Source: Pseudomonas rhizosphaerae
Lineage (GTDB): Bacteria; Pseudomonadota; Gammaproteobacteria; Pseudomonadales; Pseudomonadaceae
Direction of reading: 5' to 3'
DNA length: 64,000 nt
Assembly (NCBI RefSeq): GCF_000761155.1
Contig: NZ_CP009533.1
Location: 3,768,001 to 3,832,000, forward strand
Under the pieces are notes generated by a model. The model made no database searches. It saw nothing but the letters and a program-made list of their open reading frames with translations, and had not been told where the DNA came from. Both the position numbers and the translations under genes were made by a program. Shown here in pieces: positions 9,014 to 19,166 of this stretch. Position 1 is the stretch's first letter, and every line of letters begins with the position of its first letter.

Positions 9014-9262
9014 TCAGGCCGGTTCGGCCACCGTCAGGATGGTCAGCAACGACTGCGCGTGCTCGGCCGCTTCATGGCCCAGGCTGGTCAGATAGCCGCC
9101 GTCAGGCTTGGTGATCAATTCCTTCTCGTGCAGGCGCGTGGCGGCGGCAATGGCTGCCGGCGCTGCGGTGTGGTGGATTTTCAGGCCTTCCATGGTGTTG
9201 CCGAGGTTGAACAGGGCAAGAATTTCCAGCTCGGCAACCAGTTCCGGGGTGTAGGACGACAT
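9014..9262 (-). CDS. TIGR02647-like small protein
   Basis: This 82-residue protein starts MSSYTPELVAELEILALFNL. Its helical body (HHTAAPAAIAAATRLHEKEL) reads like a small winged-helix or MarR-like fragment, with a C-terminal TSLGHEAAEHAQSLLTIL. I believe it matches the Pseudomonas family TIGR02647, whose function is unknown. The LHEKELITKPDGGYLTSLG stretch looks like a wing and is compatible with DNA binding. It converges on the DUF1289 gene. Confidence 0.7.
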   Translation of the reverse strand: MSSYTPELVAELEILALFNLGNTMEGLKIHHTAAPAAIAAATRLHEKELITKPDGGYLTSLGHEAAEHAQSLLTILTVAEPA

Positions 9263-9388
9263 AGGCGCTCCCGACTTTCTTATGGAATGAACGACAGCGC
9301 CGAGTGGCGCTGTGCGCTGTACCCTCGACGCTGAGGCGCGGGGGTTTTTCCAGTGTAGTCAGCCTTGGGCGAACGCGCCTGCGCCGCT

Positions 9389-9667
9389 TCAGACTTTTTC
9401 CGGCGGCAGCTCGGGCAGGGCGCGCAGGGCGGCTTCGTACCACGCCGTGTCGAACGGCCGATCCTGTTCCAGAATCGCGTCGATCTCGATCGCCAGCACG
9501 TGAGCCATCATGTTCAGGATGTCCTCGCGCTCGTAGCCCACCAGCGTCAGCTTGTTGAACGTGGCCTTGGCAGCCGGCGGGTTGTCGCTTTCGATCTGGT
9601 TCTCGATGGCCTGGGTGAGGGTGGCTTCGGCGAACGCTTCGTCTTCGTCTATCAGGGTATCGCTCAT
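9389..9667 (-). CDS. Conserved hypothetical protein
   Basis: This 92-residue acidic protein starts MSDTLIDEDEAFAEATLTQA. It has a central helix-rich stretch PPAAKATFNKLTLVGYERED and ends FDTAWYEAALRALPELP. No catalytic motif, signal peptide or membrane helix is visible. Similar small proteins occur near argH in other Pseudomonas, to my knowledge without function. The ATG at 9667 was preferred over one 8 codons upstream because the acidic MSDT start looks native. Confidence 0.65.
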   Translation of the reverse strand: MSDTLIDEDEAFAEATLTQAIENQIESDNPPAAKATFNKLTLVGYEREDILNMMAHVLAIEIDAILEQDRPFDTAWYEAALRALPELPPEKV

Positions 9668-9711
9668 GGCGTGTTCTCGATCGGGGGTCAATGTCGGGTT
9701 CTGTGGGGCGC

Positions 9712-9877
9712 CCTTCGCGGGCAGAGACCCGCTCCCACAGTAGGTGTTGAATATCCTGTGGGAGCGGGGGCAGGCGGCGAGCCCTCTGCTCGCGAAGAGG
9801 CCGGACCTGCCAGGCGCCTAGCGAGCGCACAGCCACTCCCCTTCCTGTGGGAGCGGGTCTCTGCCCGCGAAGAGGCC
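9712..9877. repeat. Cluster of three family-A REP elements
   Basis: Three copies lie between the hypothetical gene and argH. The first (9712-9741) reads TTCGCGGGCAGAGACCCGC in plus orientation. The second (9756-9802) and third (9844-9877) are inverted, reading TGTGGGAGCGGGTCTCTGCC. The group can fold into alternative long hairpins. It could act as a gyrase site, an mRNA stabiliser or a weak terminator for argH. Confidence 0.85.
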
Positions 9878-9894
9878 AGGCCTGCCAAGCACGT

Positions 9895-11289
9895 CTAGCG
9901 AGCCGTCAGCAACTCCCGGCCACGAGCCACGGCTGCACGCACCTGAGCCGGCGCCGTGCCGCCGATGTGATCGCGGGCGTTGACCGAGCCTTCCAGAGTC
10001 AAGACCTCGAACACGTCTGCCTCGATCTGGTCGCTGAATTGGCGCAACTCGTCCAGGCTCATTTCCGCCAGGTCCTTGCCGGTGTTTACGCCATGTTTCA
10101 CAGCGTGGCCGACGATCTCGTGGCAATCACGGAACGGCAAGCCACGGCGCACCAGGTAATCGGCCAGGTCGGTGGCGGTGGAGAAGCCACGCAATGCCGC
10201 TTCGCGCATCATGGCGTGCTTGGGCTTGATCGCCGGGATCATGTCGGCAAAGGCGCGCAGCGAATCGCGCAGCGTGTCGGCGGCGTCGAACAAGGGTTCC
10301 TTGTCTTCCTGGTTGTCCTTGTTGTAAGCCAGCGGTTGGCCCTTCATCAGGGTCAGCAGGCCCATCAACGATCCGAACACCCGGCCGCTCTTGCCACGCA
10401 CGAGTTCTGGCACGTCCGGGTTCTTCTTCTGCGGCATGATCGAGCTGCCGGTGCAGAAACGGTCGGGCAGGTCGATGAACTGGAACTGCGCGCTGGTCCA
10501 CAGCACCAACTCTTCGGAGAAGCGCGACAGGTGCATCATCGCGATGCTGGCCGCAGCGCAGAATTCGATGGCGAAGTCACGGTCCGAAACGCCGTCCAGC
10601 GAGTTGACACCGACGGCTTCGAAGCCTAGCAGCTGGCAGGTCAGCTCACGGTCGATCGGGTAGGTGGTGCCGGCCAGCGCCGCGCTGCCCAGGGGCATCC
10701 GATTGGTGCGCTTGCGGCAGTCGACCAGGCGCTCATGGTCGCGGCTGAGCATTTCGAACCAGGCCAGCAGGTGGTGTCCAAAGGTCACCGGCTGGGCCGT
10801 CTGCAGGTGCGTGAAGCCCGGCATGATGGTGTCGGCTTCGCGCTCGGCCTGCGCAAGCAGACCTTGCTGCAGGCGGGTGATTTCGCCCAGGATCAGATCG
10901 ATTTCGTCACGCAGCCACAGGCGAATGTCAGTGGCGACCTGGTCGTTGCGGCTGCGCCCGGTGTGCAGTTTCTTGCCGGTCACGCCGATGCGATCGGTCA
11001 GGCGCGCCTCGATGTTCATGTGCACGTCTTCGAGGTCCACGCGCCAGTCGAACTGGCCGGCCTCGATTTCCTGCTCGATGGTGCGCAGGCCATCGACGAT
11101 GGTGTCGCGTTCCGCGTCGGTCAGCACGCCGACCTTGGCCAGCATGGTGGCGTGGGCGATCGAGCCCATGATGTCATGGCGGTACAGGCGCTGGTCGAAG
11201 TCGACCGATGCGGTGAAGCGGGCGACGAAGGCGTCGACGGGTTCACTGAAGCGGCCGCCCCAGGACTGGTTGGTCTTGTCAGTGCTCAT
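9895..11289 (-). CDS. argH: Argininosuccinate lyase ArgH
   Basis: This 464-residue homotetrameric lyase splits argininosuccinate into arginine and fumarate. The fumarase/aspartase signature [20 protein letters not shown] is present, as are the N-terminal [20 protein letters not shown] and the [20 protein letters not shown] motif. The start [14 protein letters not shown] is typical, and longer upstream in-frame codons were rejected. It is divergent from algZ. REP elements lie at both ends of the gene. Confidence 0.96.
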   Translation of the reverse strand: MSTDKTNQSWGGRFSEPVDAFVARFTASVDFDQRLYRHDIMGSIAHATMLAKVGVLTDAERDTIVDGLRTIEQEIEAGQFDWRVDLEDVHMNIEARLTDRIGVTGKKLHTGRSRNDQVATDIRLWLRDEIDLILGEITRLQQGLLAQAEREADTIMPGFTHLQTAQPVTFGHHLLAWFEMLSRDHERLVDCRKRTNRMPLGSAALAGTTYPIDRELTCQLLGFEAVGVNSLDGVSDRDFAIEFCAAASIAMMHLSRFSEELVLWTSAQFQFIDLPDRFCTGSSIMPQKKNPDVPELVRGKSGRVFGSLMGLLTLMKGQPLAYNKDNQEDKEPLFDAADTLRDSLRAFADMIPAIKPKHAMMREAALRGFSTATDLADYLVRRGLPFRDCHEIVGHAVKHGVNTGKDLAEMSLDELRQFSDQIEADVFEVLTLEGSVNARDHIGGTAPAQVRAAVARGRELLTAR

Positions 11290-11391
11290 GAATTGGCTCG
11301 TGCAAGGCGTGAACGGGAAATTGCCGCGATAATAACAAATGCGGCCCGGGTCTGTTGGCGGCATAGTGCAGGTGTCTATTGTCTGCATTCA

Positions 11392-11483
11392 CCCCTTCGC
11401 GGGCAGAGGGCTCGCCGCCTGCCCCGCTCCCACAGATCGAGGTGATCCCTTGTGGGAGCGGGTCTCTGCCCGCGAAGAGGCCC
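11392..11483. repeat. Inverted pair of family-A REP elements between argH and algZ
   Basis: A plus-orientation copy (11392-11435) faces a minus-orientation copy (about 11451-11483) in the argH-algZ intergenic region, forming a BIME-like pair. It lies inside the promoter-proximal space of algZ, so it should be transcribed only if the algZ start is upstream. Confidence 0.85.
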
Positions 11484-11514
11484 GCAACACACCACAGCAG
11501 CCAGGGAACCGTAC

Positions 11515-12582
11515 ATGTTCAGCAAGCCGTCGAACCCTCCCGAGCCGGACTTTTTCCTGCCCGAGCTCTGCCTGCCCCAGGCCCTGCTGATGCTGATCGT
11601 GCTGGCGCAATTGCTGGTGTTCGTACTGGTGCTGGCCGAGCCCATGAACCCGGGCTTCAACTGGGTGCGCCTGGCGCTGACCTCGCTGTTCGTGCAGTGG
11701 ATCGTCCTGCTCTCGGCCGGCCTGCTCTGTGCGCTGCGACCCTGGCTGGCGCGCCTGCGTCCGGGCGTGGCGGGCGGCCTGTGCTGCGCCCTGGTGGTGG
11801 GGCTGACCCTGGCGGGCACGGCGGTGATCGACTACTTCCAGCTGAGAGGGCTCGACACGCCGACCGTGGAGGTCAACCGCTACCTGCGCCATGCCTTGAT
11901 CGGGCTGATCATGTCGGCACTGATGCTGCGTTACTTCTACCTGCAGAGCCAATGGCGGCGCCAGCAGCAAGCCGAGTTGCAATCGCGCATCCAGGCCCTG
12001 CAGGCGCGCATCCGTCCGCACTTCCTGTTCAACAGTCTGAACAGCATCGCCAGCCTGGTGGTCAGCGATCCGGTGAAGGCCGAACAGGCGGTGCTCAATC
12101 TCTCCGACCTGTTTCGCGCCAGTCTCGCGCAGCCCAACAGCCTGGTGATGTGGCGTGATGAAGTCGAATTGGCCAAACGTTATTTATCGATTGAGCAATA
12201 TCGCCTCGGCGAGCGTCTACAGTTGCACTGGAGGATCGAAACAATCCCGGATGATCTGCCGATCCCCCAGCTAACCTTGCAACCATTGTTGGAAAATGCG
12301 CTGGTGCATGGCATCGCCCCGTTGATTTCGGGCGGAGTGGTCAGCGTGGAGGCCGACTATAAAGGGGGAGAGTTCATATTGACCGTCAGCAATCCCTACC
12401 AAGAAGCCGCCGCAGCCCATGCGTCAGGCGGAACCCAGCAGGCACTGGCAAACATTGGCGCTCGACTTGCGGCACTTTTCGGTCCGCGTGCAAGTCTTAG
12501 CGTGAATCGCCGTGACGGTCGTCACTTCACTTGTCTACGTTATCCATGTGCGAGACTCACGCAGGAATCCAGCGCTATATGA
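11515..12582 (+). CDS. algZ: AlgZ (FimS) sensor histidine kinase
   Basis: This 355-residue inner-membrane sensor of the LytS-like histidine kinase family has four N-terminal membrane helices between about residues 20 and 140. The His-kinase motif IRPHFLFNSLNSIASLV puts the phosphoryl-accepting residue near His169. An ATPase-like C-terminal end contains LQPLLENALVHGI. AlgZ phosphorylates AlgR, which follows with a 4-base overlap. I chose the ATG at 11515 because sequence upstream is the REP element. In P. aeruginosa this pair governs alginate, twitching and rhamnolipid expression. Confidence 0.92.
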   Translation: MFSKPSNPPEPDFFLPELCLPQALLMLIVLAQLLVFVLVLAEPMNPGFNWVRLALTSLFVQWIVLLSAGLLCALRPWLARLRPGVAGGLCCALVVGLTLAGTAVIDYFQLRGLDTPTVEVNRYLRHALIGLIMSALMLRYFYLQSQWRRQQQAELQSRIQALQARIRPHFLFNSLNSIASLVVSDPVKAEQAVLNLSDLFRASLAQPNSLVMWRDEVELAKRYLSIEQYRLGERLQLHWRIETIPDDLPIPQLTLQPLLENALVHGIAPLISGGVVSVEADYKGGEFILTVSNPYQEAAAAHASGGTQQALANIGARLAALFGPRASLSVNRRDGRHFTCLRYPCARLTQESSAI

Positions 12583-13325
12583 ATGTCCTGATCGTTGATG
12601 ACGAACCCCTTGCCCGCGAGCGATTGAGCCGATTGGTTGGCGAGCTCGAGGGCTATCACGTGCTCGAACCCGGTGCCAGCAATGGCGAAGAAGCGTTGAG
12701 CATGATCGAGGCGCAAAAGCCGGATGTGGTCCTGCTCGACATTCGCATGCCTGGCCTGGATGGCCTGCAAGTCGCCGCCAAACTGTGCGAGCGCGACGCG
12801 CCCCCAGCGGTGGTGTTCTGCACCGCCCACGATGAGTTTGCCCTGGATGCATTCCAGGTCAGTGCCGTGGGTTATCTGGTCAAGCCGGTGCGCTCCGAAC
12901 ATCTGCTCGAGGCACTGAAGAAAGCCGAAAAGCCCAACCGCGTGCAACTGGCTGCCCTGACACGTCCGGCGGCCGAAGCCGGCACCGGGCCGCGCAGTCA
13001 CATCAGTGCACGCACCCGCAAGGGCATCGAGCTGATTCCGTTGGATCAGGTGATCTACTTCATCGCCGACCATAAATACGTGACCCTGCGTCATGAAGGC
13101 GGCGAAGTCCTGCTCGACGAGCCGCTCAAGGCGCTGGAAGACGAGTTCGGCGATCGGTTCGTGCGTATCCACCGCAATGCCCTGGTGGCCCGCGAGCGTA
13201 TCGAGCGCCTGCAGCGCACCCCGCTGGGCCACTTTCAGCTCTATCTGAAAGGCCTGAACGGCGACGCGCTGATCGTCAGCCGCCGCCATGTCGCGGGCGT
13301 GCGCAAGATGATGCAGCACCTCTAG
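12579..13325 (+). CDS. algR: AlgR, LytTR-type response regulator
   Basis: This 248-residue response regulator has exactly the known AlgR length. The receiver domain starts [16 protein letters not shown] with phospho-acceptor Asp54 in [13 protein letters not shown]. Thr in CTAHDEFA and Lys in YLVKPV complete the active site. A C-terminal LytTR DNA-binding domain runs from about residue 140 ([20 protein letters not shown]) to the end. It overlaps algZ by ATGA. It should bind its target promoters with or without phosphorylation, as in P. aeruginosa. Confidence 0.96.
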   Translation: MNVLIVDDEPLARERLSRLVGELEGYHVLEPGASNGEEALSMIEAQKPDVVLLDIRMPGLDGLQVAAKLCERDAPPAVVFCTAHDEFALDAFQVSAVGYLVKPVRSEHLLEALKKAEKPNRVQLAALTRPAAEAGTGPRSHISARTRKGIELIPLDQVIYFIADHKYVTLRHEGGEVLLDEPLKALEDEFGDRFVRIHRNALVARERIERLQRTPLGHFQLYLKGLNGDALIVSRRHVAGVRKMMQHL

Positions 13326-13334
13326 CGATCGAGC

Positions 13335-13367
13335 GACCGCGCCCGGTCTGCCCGATCGGGCGCGGTC
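13335..13367 (+). terminator. Hairpin after algR
   Basis: The perfect 11-base stem GACCGCGCCCG / CGGGCGCGGTC has an 11-base loop and begins 9 bases after the algR stop. There is no T-run, so it may be a Rho-dependent or attenuating structure rather than a classic terminator. It precedes hemC, 50 bases downstream. Confidence 0.5.
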
Positions 13368-13416
13368 CGGCGCACAGCTGGTATCATCGTCCGCTAATTT
13401 TCAAACGGATCGATCC

Positions 13417-14358
13417 ATGCCCATTCGCGAAGTCCGCATCGCCACCCGTAAGAGCGCGCTTGCCCTGTGGCAGGCCGAATACGTAAAGGCCCGTCTGGAA
13501 CAGGCCCATCCGGACCTGCAGGTAAGCCTGGTCCCGATGGTCAGTCGTGGCGACAAGCTGCTCGACTCGCCCTTGTCGAAGATCGGCGGCAAGGGGTTGT
13601 TCGTCAAGGAGCTGGAAACCGCCTTGCTCGAAGGCACGGCCGACATCGCCGTACACTCGATGAAAGACGTGCCGATGGATTTTCCCGAAGGGCTGGGTCT
13701 GTACTGCATCTGTGAGCGAGAAGATCCCCGCGATGCGTTCGTCTCCAATGCCTGGGACAGCCTGGAAGCATTGCCGGCGGGGAGCATCGTCGGCACCTCG
13801 AGCCTGCGTCGCCAGACCCAACTGCTGGCGCGGCGCCCGGATCTGCAGATTCGCTTCCTGCGCGGCAACGTCAACACGCGCCTGGCCAAGCTCGATGCCG
13901 GTGAATACGACGCGATCATTCTTGCCGCGGCAGGCCTAATCCGTCTGGGCTTCGAAGACCGCATCACCACCAGCATCAGCGTCGAGGACAGCCTGCCTGC
14001 AGGCGGGCAGGGCGCGGTCGGTATCGAATGCCGGACGGGTGACAGCGAGATCCATGCCCTGCTTGGGTCATTGCATCATCGCGATACCGAGTTCCGCGTC
14101 AGCGCCGAGCGGGCCCTGAACAAGCACCTCAACGGTGGCTGCCAAGTGCCGATCGCCTGCTATGCGGTGCTCGAAGGCGAACAGATCTGGCTGCGCGGCT
14201 TGGTGGGCGACCCCGCTGGGCAGCGTTTGCTGCACGCCCAGGCGCGGGCACCGCTGGCCGATGCGCAGCAGCTGGGTGTGCAGGTTGCCGAGGCGTTGCT
14301 GGAGCAGGGCGCCGACGACATCCTGCGTGCCGTGTACGGCGAGGCCGGTCATCCTTGA
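13417..14358 (+). CDS. hemC: Hydroxymethylbilane synthase (porphobilinogen deaminase) HemC
   Basis: This 313-residue cytosolic enzyme polymerises four porphobilinogens on a dipyrromethane cofactor. The signatures [33 protein letters not shown] and [20 protein letters not shown] are intact. The cofactor cysteine is in [13 protein letters not shown] near residue 243. It heads the hemC-hemD-hemX-hemY cluster, and its stop overlaps the hemD start. The start [17 protein letters not shown] is conventional. Confidence 0.97.
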   Translation: MPIREVRIATRKSALALWQAEYVKARLEQAHPDLQVSLVPMVSRGDKLLDSPLSKIGGKGLFVKELETALLEGTADIAVHSMKDVPMDFPEGLGLYCICEREDPRDAFVSNAWDSLEALPAGSIVGTSSLRRQTQLLARRPDLQIRFLRGNVNTRLAKLDAGEYDAIILAAAGLIRLGFEDRITTSISVEDSLPAGGQGAVGIECRTGDSEIHALLGSLHHRDTEFRVSAERALNKHLNGGCQVPIACYAVLEGEQIWLRGLVGDPAGQRLLHAQARAPLADAQQLGVQVAEALLEQGADDILRAVYGEAGHP

Positions 14359-15113
14359 GCCCTTGGCGCGTGTTGCTGACACGGCCCATCGACGAATGTG
14401 CGCTGCAAACTCGAGCGCTGTGCGAGGACGGAGTGTTCGCCGCAAGCTTGCCGCTGCTGGCAATCGAGCCGCTGCCGGTGAGCGAGGATCAGCGCCGGGT
14501 TCTGGCCGATCTGGATCAATACGCGGCTGTGATCGTCGTCAGCAAACCGGCCGCGCGCCTGACGCTTGAGCGCGCCCCTGCCATCCTTGGCCAGACCCAC
14601 TGGTTCAGCGTTGGCGCTGCTACGGCAGCCATTCTCGAAGAGCGTGGGCTGCACGTGACGTATCCTGAAACAGGAGACGATAGCGAAGCCCTGCTGAATC
14701 TGGCCCAATTGCGCACCGCGTTGGCCGGCCCCCGCCCGCGGGTGCTGATCATCCGCGGGGAGGGTGGACGCGAGGCACTGGCCGAACACTTGCGCGACCA
14801 AGGCGTGGCGGTGGAGTATCTGCAGCTGTACCGGCGCCGCATTCCAACCTACCCGCCGGGGACCCTGGCGGCCCGTATCGCGTCGGAACGCTTGAACGCC
14901 GTGGTGGTCAGCAGTGGGCAGGGTTTTCAACACTTGCATCAGTTGGCAGGCGAGCAATGGCCGGCGATCCGCGCCCTGCCGCTGTTCGTGCCCAGCCCGC
15001 GAGTGGCTGCGCTGGCGCGTGACGCTGGCGCTTTGAATGTTGTGGATTGCCGAGGTGCCAGCACTTCGGCGTTGCTGGCGGCGCTGCGTAGGCAGGCCGC
15101 ACCCAGATCGTAA
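14355..15113 (+). CDS. hemD: Uroporphyrinogen-III synthase HemD, TTG start
   Basis: This 252-residue enzyme cyclises hydroxymethylbilane with inversion of ring D to give uroporphyrinogen III. The family is poorly conserved, but [20 protein letters not shown] at the start, [14 protein letters not shown] and [20 protein letters not shown] are typical. The initiation codon is TTG within TTGA, overlapping the hemC stop by 4 bases, which implies translational coupling. No ATG or GTG close by would give the normal N-terminus. It is followed by hemX after 48 bases. Confidence 0.92.
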   Translation: MSPWRVLLTRPIDECALQTRALCEDGVFAASLPLLAIEPLPVSEDQRRVLADLDQYAAVIVVSKPAARLTLERAPAILGQTHWFSVGAATAAILEERGLHVTYPETGDDSEALLNLAQLRTALAGPRPRVLIIRGEGGREALAEHLRDQGVAVEYLQLYRRRIPTYPPGTLAARIASERLNAVVVSSGQGFQHLHQLAGEQWPAIRALPLFVPSPRVAALARDAGALNVVDCRGASTSALLAALRRQAAPRS

Positions 15114-15161
15114 GGCGCGACCGTCAGCCGGTGAGCGCGCCCCTATGCAAAGGATGGACAC

Positions 15162-16298
15162 GTGAGCGAAACAGCCTTGCCCAAAGACGAACCGCAGAGC
15201 GCCCCCAAGGCGCCTTTCGAACAGCCAGCCGCCGCGCCGCTACGGCCCTCGGCCAACGGCAATGGCTTGGCGATCATCGCGCTGCTGCTCGCCGCTGCGG
15301 GCCTGGCGGCCGCCGGCTGGGGCGTGTGGCAGGTGCGCACGCTCACTGCCGGTCATCAGCAGCAGTCGCGGGTGATCGAAGGGCTCGCCACGCAGACCCT
15401 CACCCTGGAACACAACGAACGGCAACTCAGTGCCGACCTCGCGCAATTGCCCGATGCCACCGAACTGGAAGACCGCCACCGCCTGGTCGCGCAGTTGCAG
15501 GGCGACCAGCAGCGCTTGAGTCAGCGCCTTGAAACCGTGCTGGGTGCCAGCCGCAAGGACTGGCGCCTGGCCGAAGCCGAGCACTTGTTGCGTCTGGCCA
15601 GCCTGCGTCTGTCTGCCTTGCAGGACGTCACCAGTGCCAAGGCCCTGGTGCAGGGCGCCGACGAAATCCTTCGCGAGCAGGACGACCCGCAAGCCTTTGC
15701 GGCGCGCGAACAACTGACCCGCAGCCTGGCGTCCCTGCAGGGCACTACCCAGCCCGATCGCACCGGGCTGTTCCTGCAACTGAGCGCACTGCGTGAACAG
15801 GCGACGCAAGTTACGGCCTTGGCACCGGAATTCCAGGCTGCCGCCGAGGCTGCGCAAGGGACTTCGCCAGAGGGCGAGACTCGCTGGCGGCAATGGTGGA
15901 ACAAGATTTCCGGTTTCTTCCGGGTCGACTTCAACCCCGATGACAGCATTCGTCCGCTGCTCGCCGGGCAAAGCCTGAACCAGGTTCGCCTGGCCTTGAG
16001 CCTGGCACTGGAGCAGGCGCAGTGGGCTGCGCTCAATGGTCAAGGCAAGGTCTATACCCAGGCGCTGGACGACGCGCGCAGCATCCTGGTGGCAGGGTTC
16101 AATCGCGAGAACGGCCCTACCCAGGCCATGATCGAACAGTTGACCGCGCTCAAGAGCCAGCCGGTCTCGGTGACCACGCCTGATCTGGATGCCAGCCTCA
16201 ATGCCATCCAAGCCTACCTGCAGCATCGCCACACCCCGGTCGAAGGCTTGCAGAAGTCGACCCAAGCCACGCCGGACGCTGCGGAGAGCCAGCCATGA
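15162..16298 (+). CDS. hemX: HemX, uroporphyrinogen-III C-methyltransferase-like membrane protein
   Basis: This 378-residue protein of the HemX family has a cytosolic N-terminus rich in Pro and Ala and one membrane helix (about residues 30-55, GLAIIALLLAAAGLAAAGWG). A long coiled-coil periplasmic region with LAEAEHLLRLASLRLSALQD follows. Despite the annotation, it lacks methyltransferase motifs. It probably scaffolds haem enzymes in the membrane. The start is GTG after AAGGATGGACAC, and its stop overlaps hemY by ATGA. Confidence 0.88.
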   Translation: MSETALPKDEPQSAPKAPFEQPAAAPLRPSANGNGLAIIALLLAAAGLAAAGWGVWQVRTLTAGHQQQSRVIEGLATQTLTLEHNERQLSADLAQLPDATELEDRHRLVAQLQGDQQRLSQRLETVLGASRKDWRLAEAEHLLRLASLRLSALQDVTSAKALVQGADEILREQDDPQAFAAREQLTRSLASLQGTTQPDRTGLFLQLSALREQATQVTALAPEFQAAAEAAQGTSPEGETRWRQWWNKISGFFRVDFNPDDSIRPLLAGQSLNQVRLALSLALEQAQWAALNGQGKVYTQALDDARSILVAGFNRENGPTQAMIEQLTALKSQPVSVTTPDLDASLNAIQAYLQHRHTPVEGLQKSTQATPDAAESQP

Positions 16299-17551
16299 AA
16301 CGGTTCTACGTGATCCTGTTTCTGGTGATTGCCGCCATGGTTGGCCTCGGCTTGGCCGTGGCCAAGCACCCTGGTTATGTATTGATCGACTACCCCCATG
16401 TAATGCGCTATGAGTCGGGTCTGTGGACCACGTTGCTGGCATTGCTAGCCCTGGTGTTGCTGGCGTTCATCGTCTATCTGCTGGTCAGCGTGGTGGTCAC
16501 TTCCGGTCGCGTGGTCAACCCGTGGTCGGGGCGCAATCGCAGTCGCCGCGTGCAGACGTCCATCGAAAAAGGTCAGCTGGACCTCGCCGAAGGGCGCTGG
16601 GCCAGTGCCCAGAAACATTTGCAGTACGCCGCCGAACATGAGCGCCAGCCGTTGCTTTACTACCTGGGCGCGGCCCGTGCGGCCAACGAGCTGGGTCGCT
16701 ACGAAGACAGCGACAATCTGCTCGAGCAGGCCCTGGCACGTCAGCCCCAGGCCGAACTGGCAATTGCCCTGAGCCATGCTCAGTTGCAGAGCGACCGTGG
16801 CGACAGCGACGGTTCCCTCCAGACCTTGCAAGCCATGCACGAGCGTCATCCGCGCAACGTGCAGGTGCTGCGTCAGCTGCAACGGGTTCACCAGCAACGC
16901 GGCGACTGGCCGGCCGTCGTCAAGCTGCTGCCGCAATTGCGCAAGGACAAGGCGTTACCTGCTTCCGAACTTGCCGAGCTTGAGCGACGTGCCTGGGGTG
17001 AGAACCTGAGCGTGGCTGCCCATGTACCTGGGCAAGAGCCGGGGCAGGGCGAGGCGGGCCTGGCTGCATTGGAACGCGCTTGGCAGGCACTCAGTTCGGC
17101 GCAGCGCCAGGAGCCGGCACTGGTGCTCGCCTATGCCGAGCAACTGCGCCAGGTGGGTGCCCAGACCCAGGCCGAAGAGGTTCTGCGCACTGCGCAGAAG
17201 CGCCAATACGACACGCATCTGGCGCGACTCTACGGCCTGGTGATCGGCACCGATCCTGCGCGTCAGTTGCAGACTGCCGAAGGCTGGCTCAAGCAGAACA
17301 CCCACGATGCCGGGCTGTTGCTGACCCTCGGCCGCCTGTGCCTGCAGAACCGCCTATGGGGCAAGGCCCGCGACTACCTGGAAAGCAGCCTGCGCCTGCA
17401 GCGCAGCCCGGAAACTTGCGCCGAACTGGCACGCTTGCTGGCCCAGTTGGGTGATACCGAGCGCAGCAATCTGCTGTTCCAGGAGGGGCTGGGAATGCTC
17501 GACGAGCGTTTGTTGTCTGCGCCACTACCCACATCGGTGCGTACGCTCTGA
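16295..17551 (+). CDS. hemY: HemY, TPR-containing haem-pathway membrane protein
   Basis: This 418-residue inner-membrane protein of the proteobacterial HemY type is unrelated to protoporphyrinogen oxidase. Two N-terminal helices (MKRFYVILFLVIAAMVGLGL and TLLALLALVLLAFIVYLLVS) precede tetratricopeptide-like repeats from about residue 95, for example LDLAEGRWASAQKHLQYAAE and PLLYYLGAARAANELGRYED. It overlaps hemX and closes the haem cluster. A scaffold role for haem or tetrapyrrole enzymes is inferred. Confidence 0.9.
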   Translation: MKRFYVILFLVIAAMVGLGLAVAKHPGYVLIDYPHVMRYESGLWTTLLALLALVLLAFIVYLLVSVVVTSGRVVNPWSGRNRSRRVQTSIEKGQLDLAEGRWASAQKHLQYAAEHERQPLLYYLGAARAANELGRYEDSDNLLEQALARQPQAELAIALSHAQLQSDRGDSDGSLQTLQAMHERHPRNVQVLRQLQRVHQQRGDWPAVVKLLPQLRKDKALPASELAELERRAWGENLSVAAHVPGQEPGQGEAGLAALERAWQALSSAQRQEPALVLAYAEQLRQVGAQTQAEEVLRTAQKRQYDTHLARLYGLVIGTDPARQLQTAEGWLKQNTHDAGLLLTLGRLCLQNRLWGKARDYLESSLRLQRSPETCAELARLLAQLGDTERSNLLFQEGLGMLDERLLSAPLPTSVRTL

Positions 17552-17694
17552 AACGCTTTCACACATAATCGCTTGCCGCGCCATCCCTCCGCTGCCCACT
17601 CACAGGCGGCACAGAGGGAGGCGCCGGTAAATCGGGCACATGCCTCGATATTGCTGCGATTAAACACTTGTATGAACATTATCCGATGCGTACC

Positions 17695-17721
17695 TTGATG
17701 CCATTGGCGCACGGGCATAAT
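17695..17721 (+). promoter_or_regulatory. Possible promoter of rsd/algQ
   Basis: TTGATG and CATAAT lie 15 bases apart in the hemY-rsd gap, about 115 bases before the rsd ATG. The spacing is suboptimal. The rest of this 285-base gap (17552-17836) shows no gene. Confidence 0.3.
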
Positions 17722-17836
17722 CTCCCCCTGCATGTACATCGACATTCGCCGTCACAGACCGCGAATCGGTCCGAGCCCTGTTTCCTGTGGTACAGGATCG
17801 CGAAGCCGGGCATGACCCACAAGGGAAGCACTCATC

Positions 17837-18310
17837 ATGTTGGAAAGCTGCAAGAATGCCCAGGAACGCTGGGGCGGAGTTCACCTGCTGATCGATCGCT
17901 GGTTGCAGGAACGCAATGAGCTGATCAAGGCATTCGATGCACTGGGCGACACGCCCCAGGCACTGGTCGAGGATCGCAAGAGGCTGCAAGATTTTTGCGG
18001 CTTGCTGGTCGACTATACGTCGGCGGGCCACTTCGAGATCTATGAGCAATTGACCGACGAGGCCAAGGCGTTCAACGACAAGCGTGGACTGGAGCTGGCC
18101 GAGACGATCTGGCCGCGCATCGACGAAATCACGCAAAAAGCGCTCGACTTCAACGACTACTGCGACAAGGGCGACTGCTCCGATGCTGCGGTCATCCTCG
18201 ACAAGCTCAAGGAGCTGGGCCGGTTGCTGCACGAGCGCTTCGAGCTCGAAGACTGCCTGATCGAAGTCCTGCACAACGCTCATAAGGAAGAGTCCGTCGC
18301 CCAGGCGTGA
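17837..18310 (+). CDS. rsd: AlgQ / Rsd anti-sigma-70 factor
   Basis: This 157-residue all-helical protein binds region 4 of the housekeeping sigma factor in stationary phase. Its start [20 protein letters not shown] and the core [20 protein letters not shown] are typical of Rsd/AlgQ. It ends with [17 protein letters not shown]. In P. aeruginosa the same gene, algQ, also affects alginate and siderophore production. It lies in the conserved interval between hemY and algP. Confidence 0.93.
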   Translation: MLESCKNAQERWGGVHLLIDRWLQERNELIKAFDALGDTPQALVEDRKRLQDFCGLLVDYTSAGHFEIYEQLTDEAKAFNDKRGLELAETIWPRIDEITQKALDFNDYCDKGDCSDAAVILDKLKELGRLLHERFELEDCLIEVLHNAHKEESVAQA

Positions 18311-18328
18311 CTCGATGCAAAAGCGGCC

Positions 18329-19018
18329 CTACGGGGCCGTTGCCAGTAACTGGATGTCGAACGTCAACGGTGTATAGGGCGCAATCAAGTCGCCCGCGCC
18401 GTCGGCACCGTAGGCGTGGGCAGAGGCGATCACCACACGCCATTTCGCACCGGTTGGCATCTGTTGCAAGGCTGTGCGCCAACCTTCGATGACGCTGTTC
18501 AAGCGAAACCATTGTGGTTGGTTGCTTTGATCGAACACGCTGCCGTCGGGCAATCTCCCTATGTACTGAACCTGCACGCGTCCATCGGCCGTGACGGGGG
18601 CGCCTGCCCCAGGCTCCAGCACGCTGACCAGCACCCCGTCCGAGATCTCCCGTACCCCTGACTTGGCCCTTTCGCCCGCCATGAAGCGACGCTCGGCGGC
18701 CAACGCCTTTTCAATGTCCGGCGCATTGTCGGCCGGGTCAGTCTGTACCTGATGCTGAGCCTGGTACTGGGCCAGCAATTGGCCTATGCGCTCATTGCTC
18801 AGCGCCAGTGGCTCTTGCCGATACGCCTGCTGCAAGCCCTTGAGCAGGGCGTCGAGCTGAAGGTCCGGCGCGTCCACGCGCAAGCGCTCGCCCAGGCTGG
18901 CGCCGACGCTGTAGGCCAGGTCATGGGCGCCATCGGGTATACCTTGCGCAGCCTGCGCTTGCGACCAGACCCAGGACAGCGGCAGCAGGGACAACGACAC
19001 CAGCAGGCGAGGCAACAT
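18329..19018 (-). CDS. FKBP-type peptidyl-prolyl cis-trans isomerase, periplasmic
   Basis: This 229-residue protein has a signal peptide (MLPRLLVSLSLLPLSWVWSQAQA). Next is a Fkl/Mip-like helical dimerisation domain (LAYSVGASLGERLRVDAPDL) to about residue 105. The FKBP catalytic core includes VQYIGRLPDGSVFDQS, VIEGWRTALQQMPTGAKWRV and an ending TPLTFDIQLL. It is probably a periplasmic folding helper. The ATG at 19018 was chosen because it begins the signal peptide. It converges on rsd. Confidence 0.88.
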   Translation of the reverse strand: MLPRLLVSLSLLPLSWVWSQAQAAQGIPDGAHDLAYSVGASLGERLRVDAPDLQLDALLKGLQQAYRQEPLALSNERIGQLLAQYQAQHQVQTDPADNAPDIEKALAAERRFMAGERAKSGVREISDGVLVSVLEPGAGAPVTADGRVQVQYIGRLPDGSVFDQSNQPQWFRLNSVIEGWRTALQQMPTGAKWRVVIASAHAYGADGAGDLIAPYTPLTFDIQLLATAP

Positions 19019-19166
19019 CACATTCTCCAGGACAAGGCATATCGAGCATCGAGCAATTATGCCACCGACCGCGCAACAGGGCCCGGCAAGCGGGGTCAAC
19101 ATGTTCTGGCGGCTCTACCGGCACAGGTCTAGTATGAGCCTCTACCCATCGGCCCGGAGGTAACCC

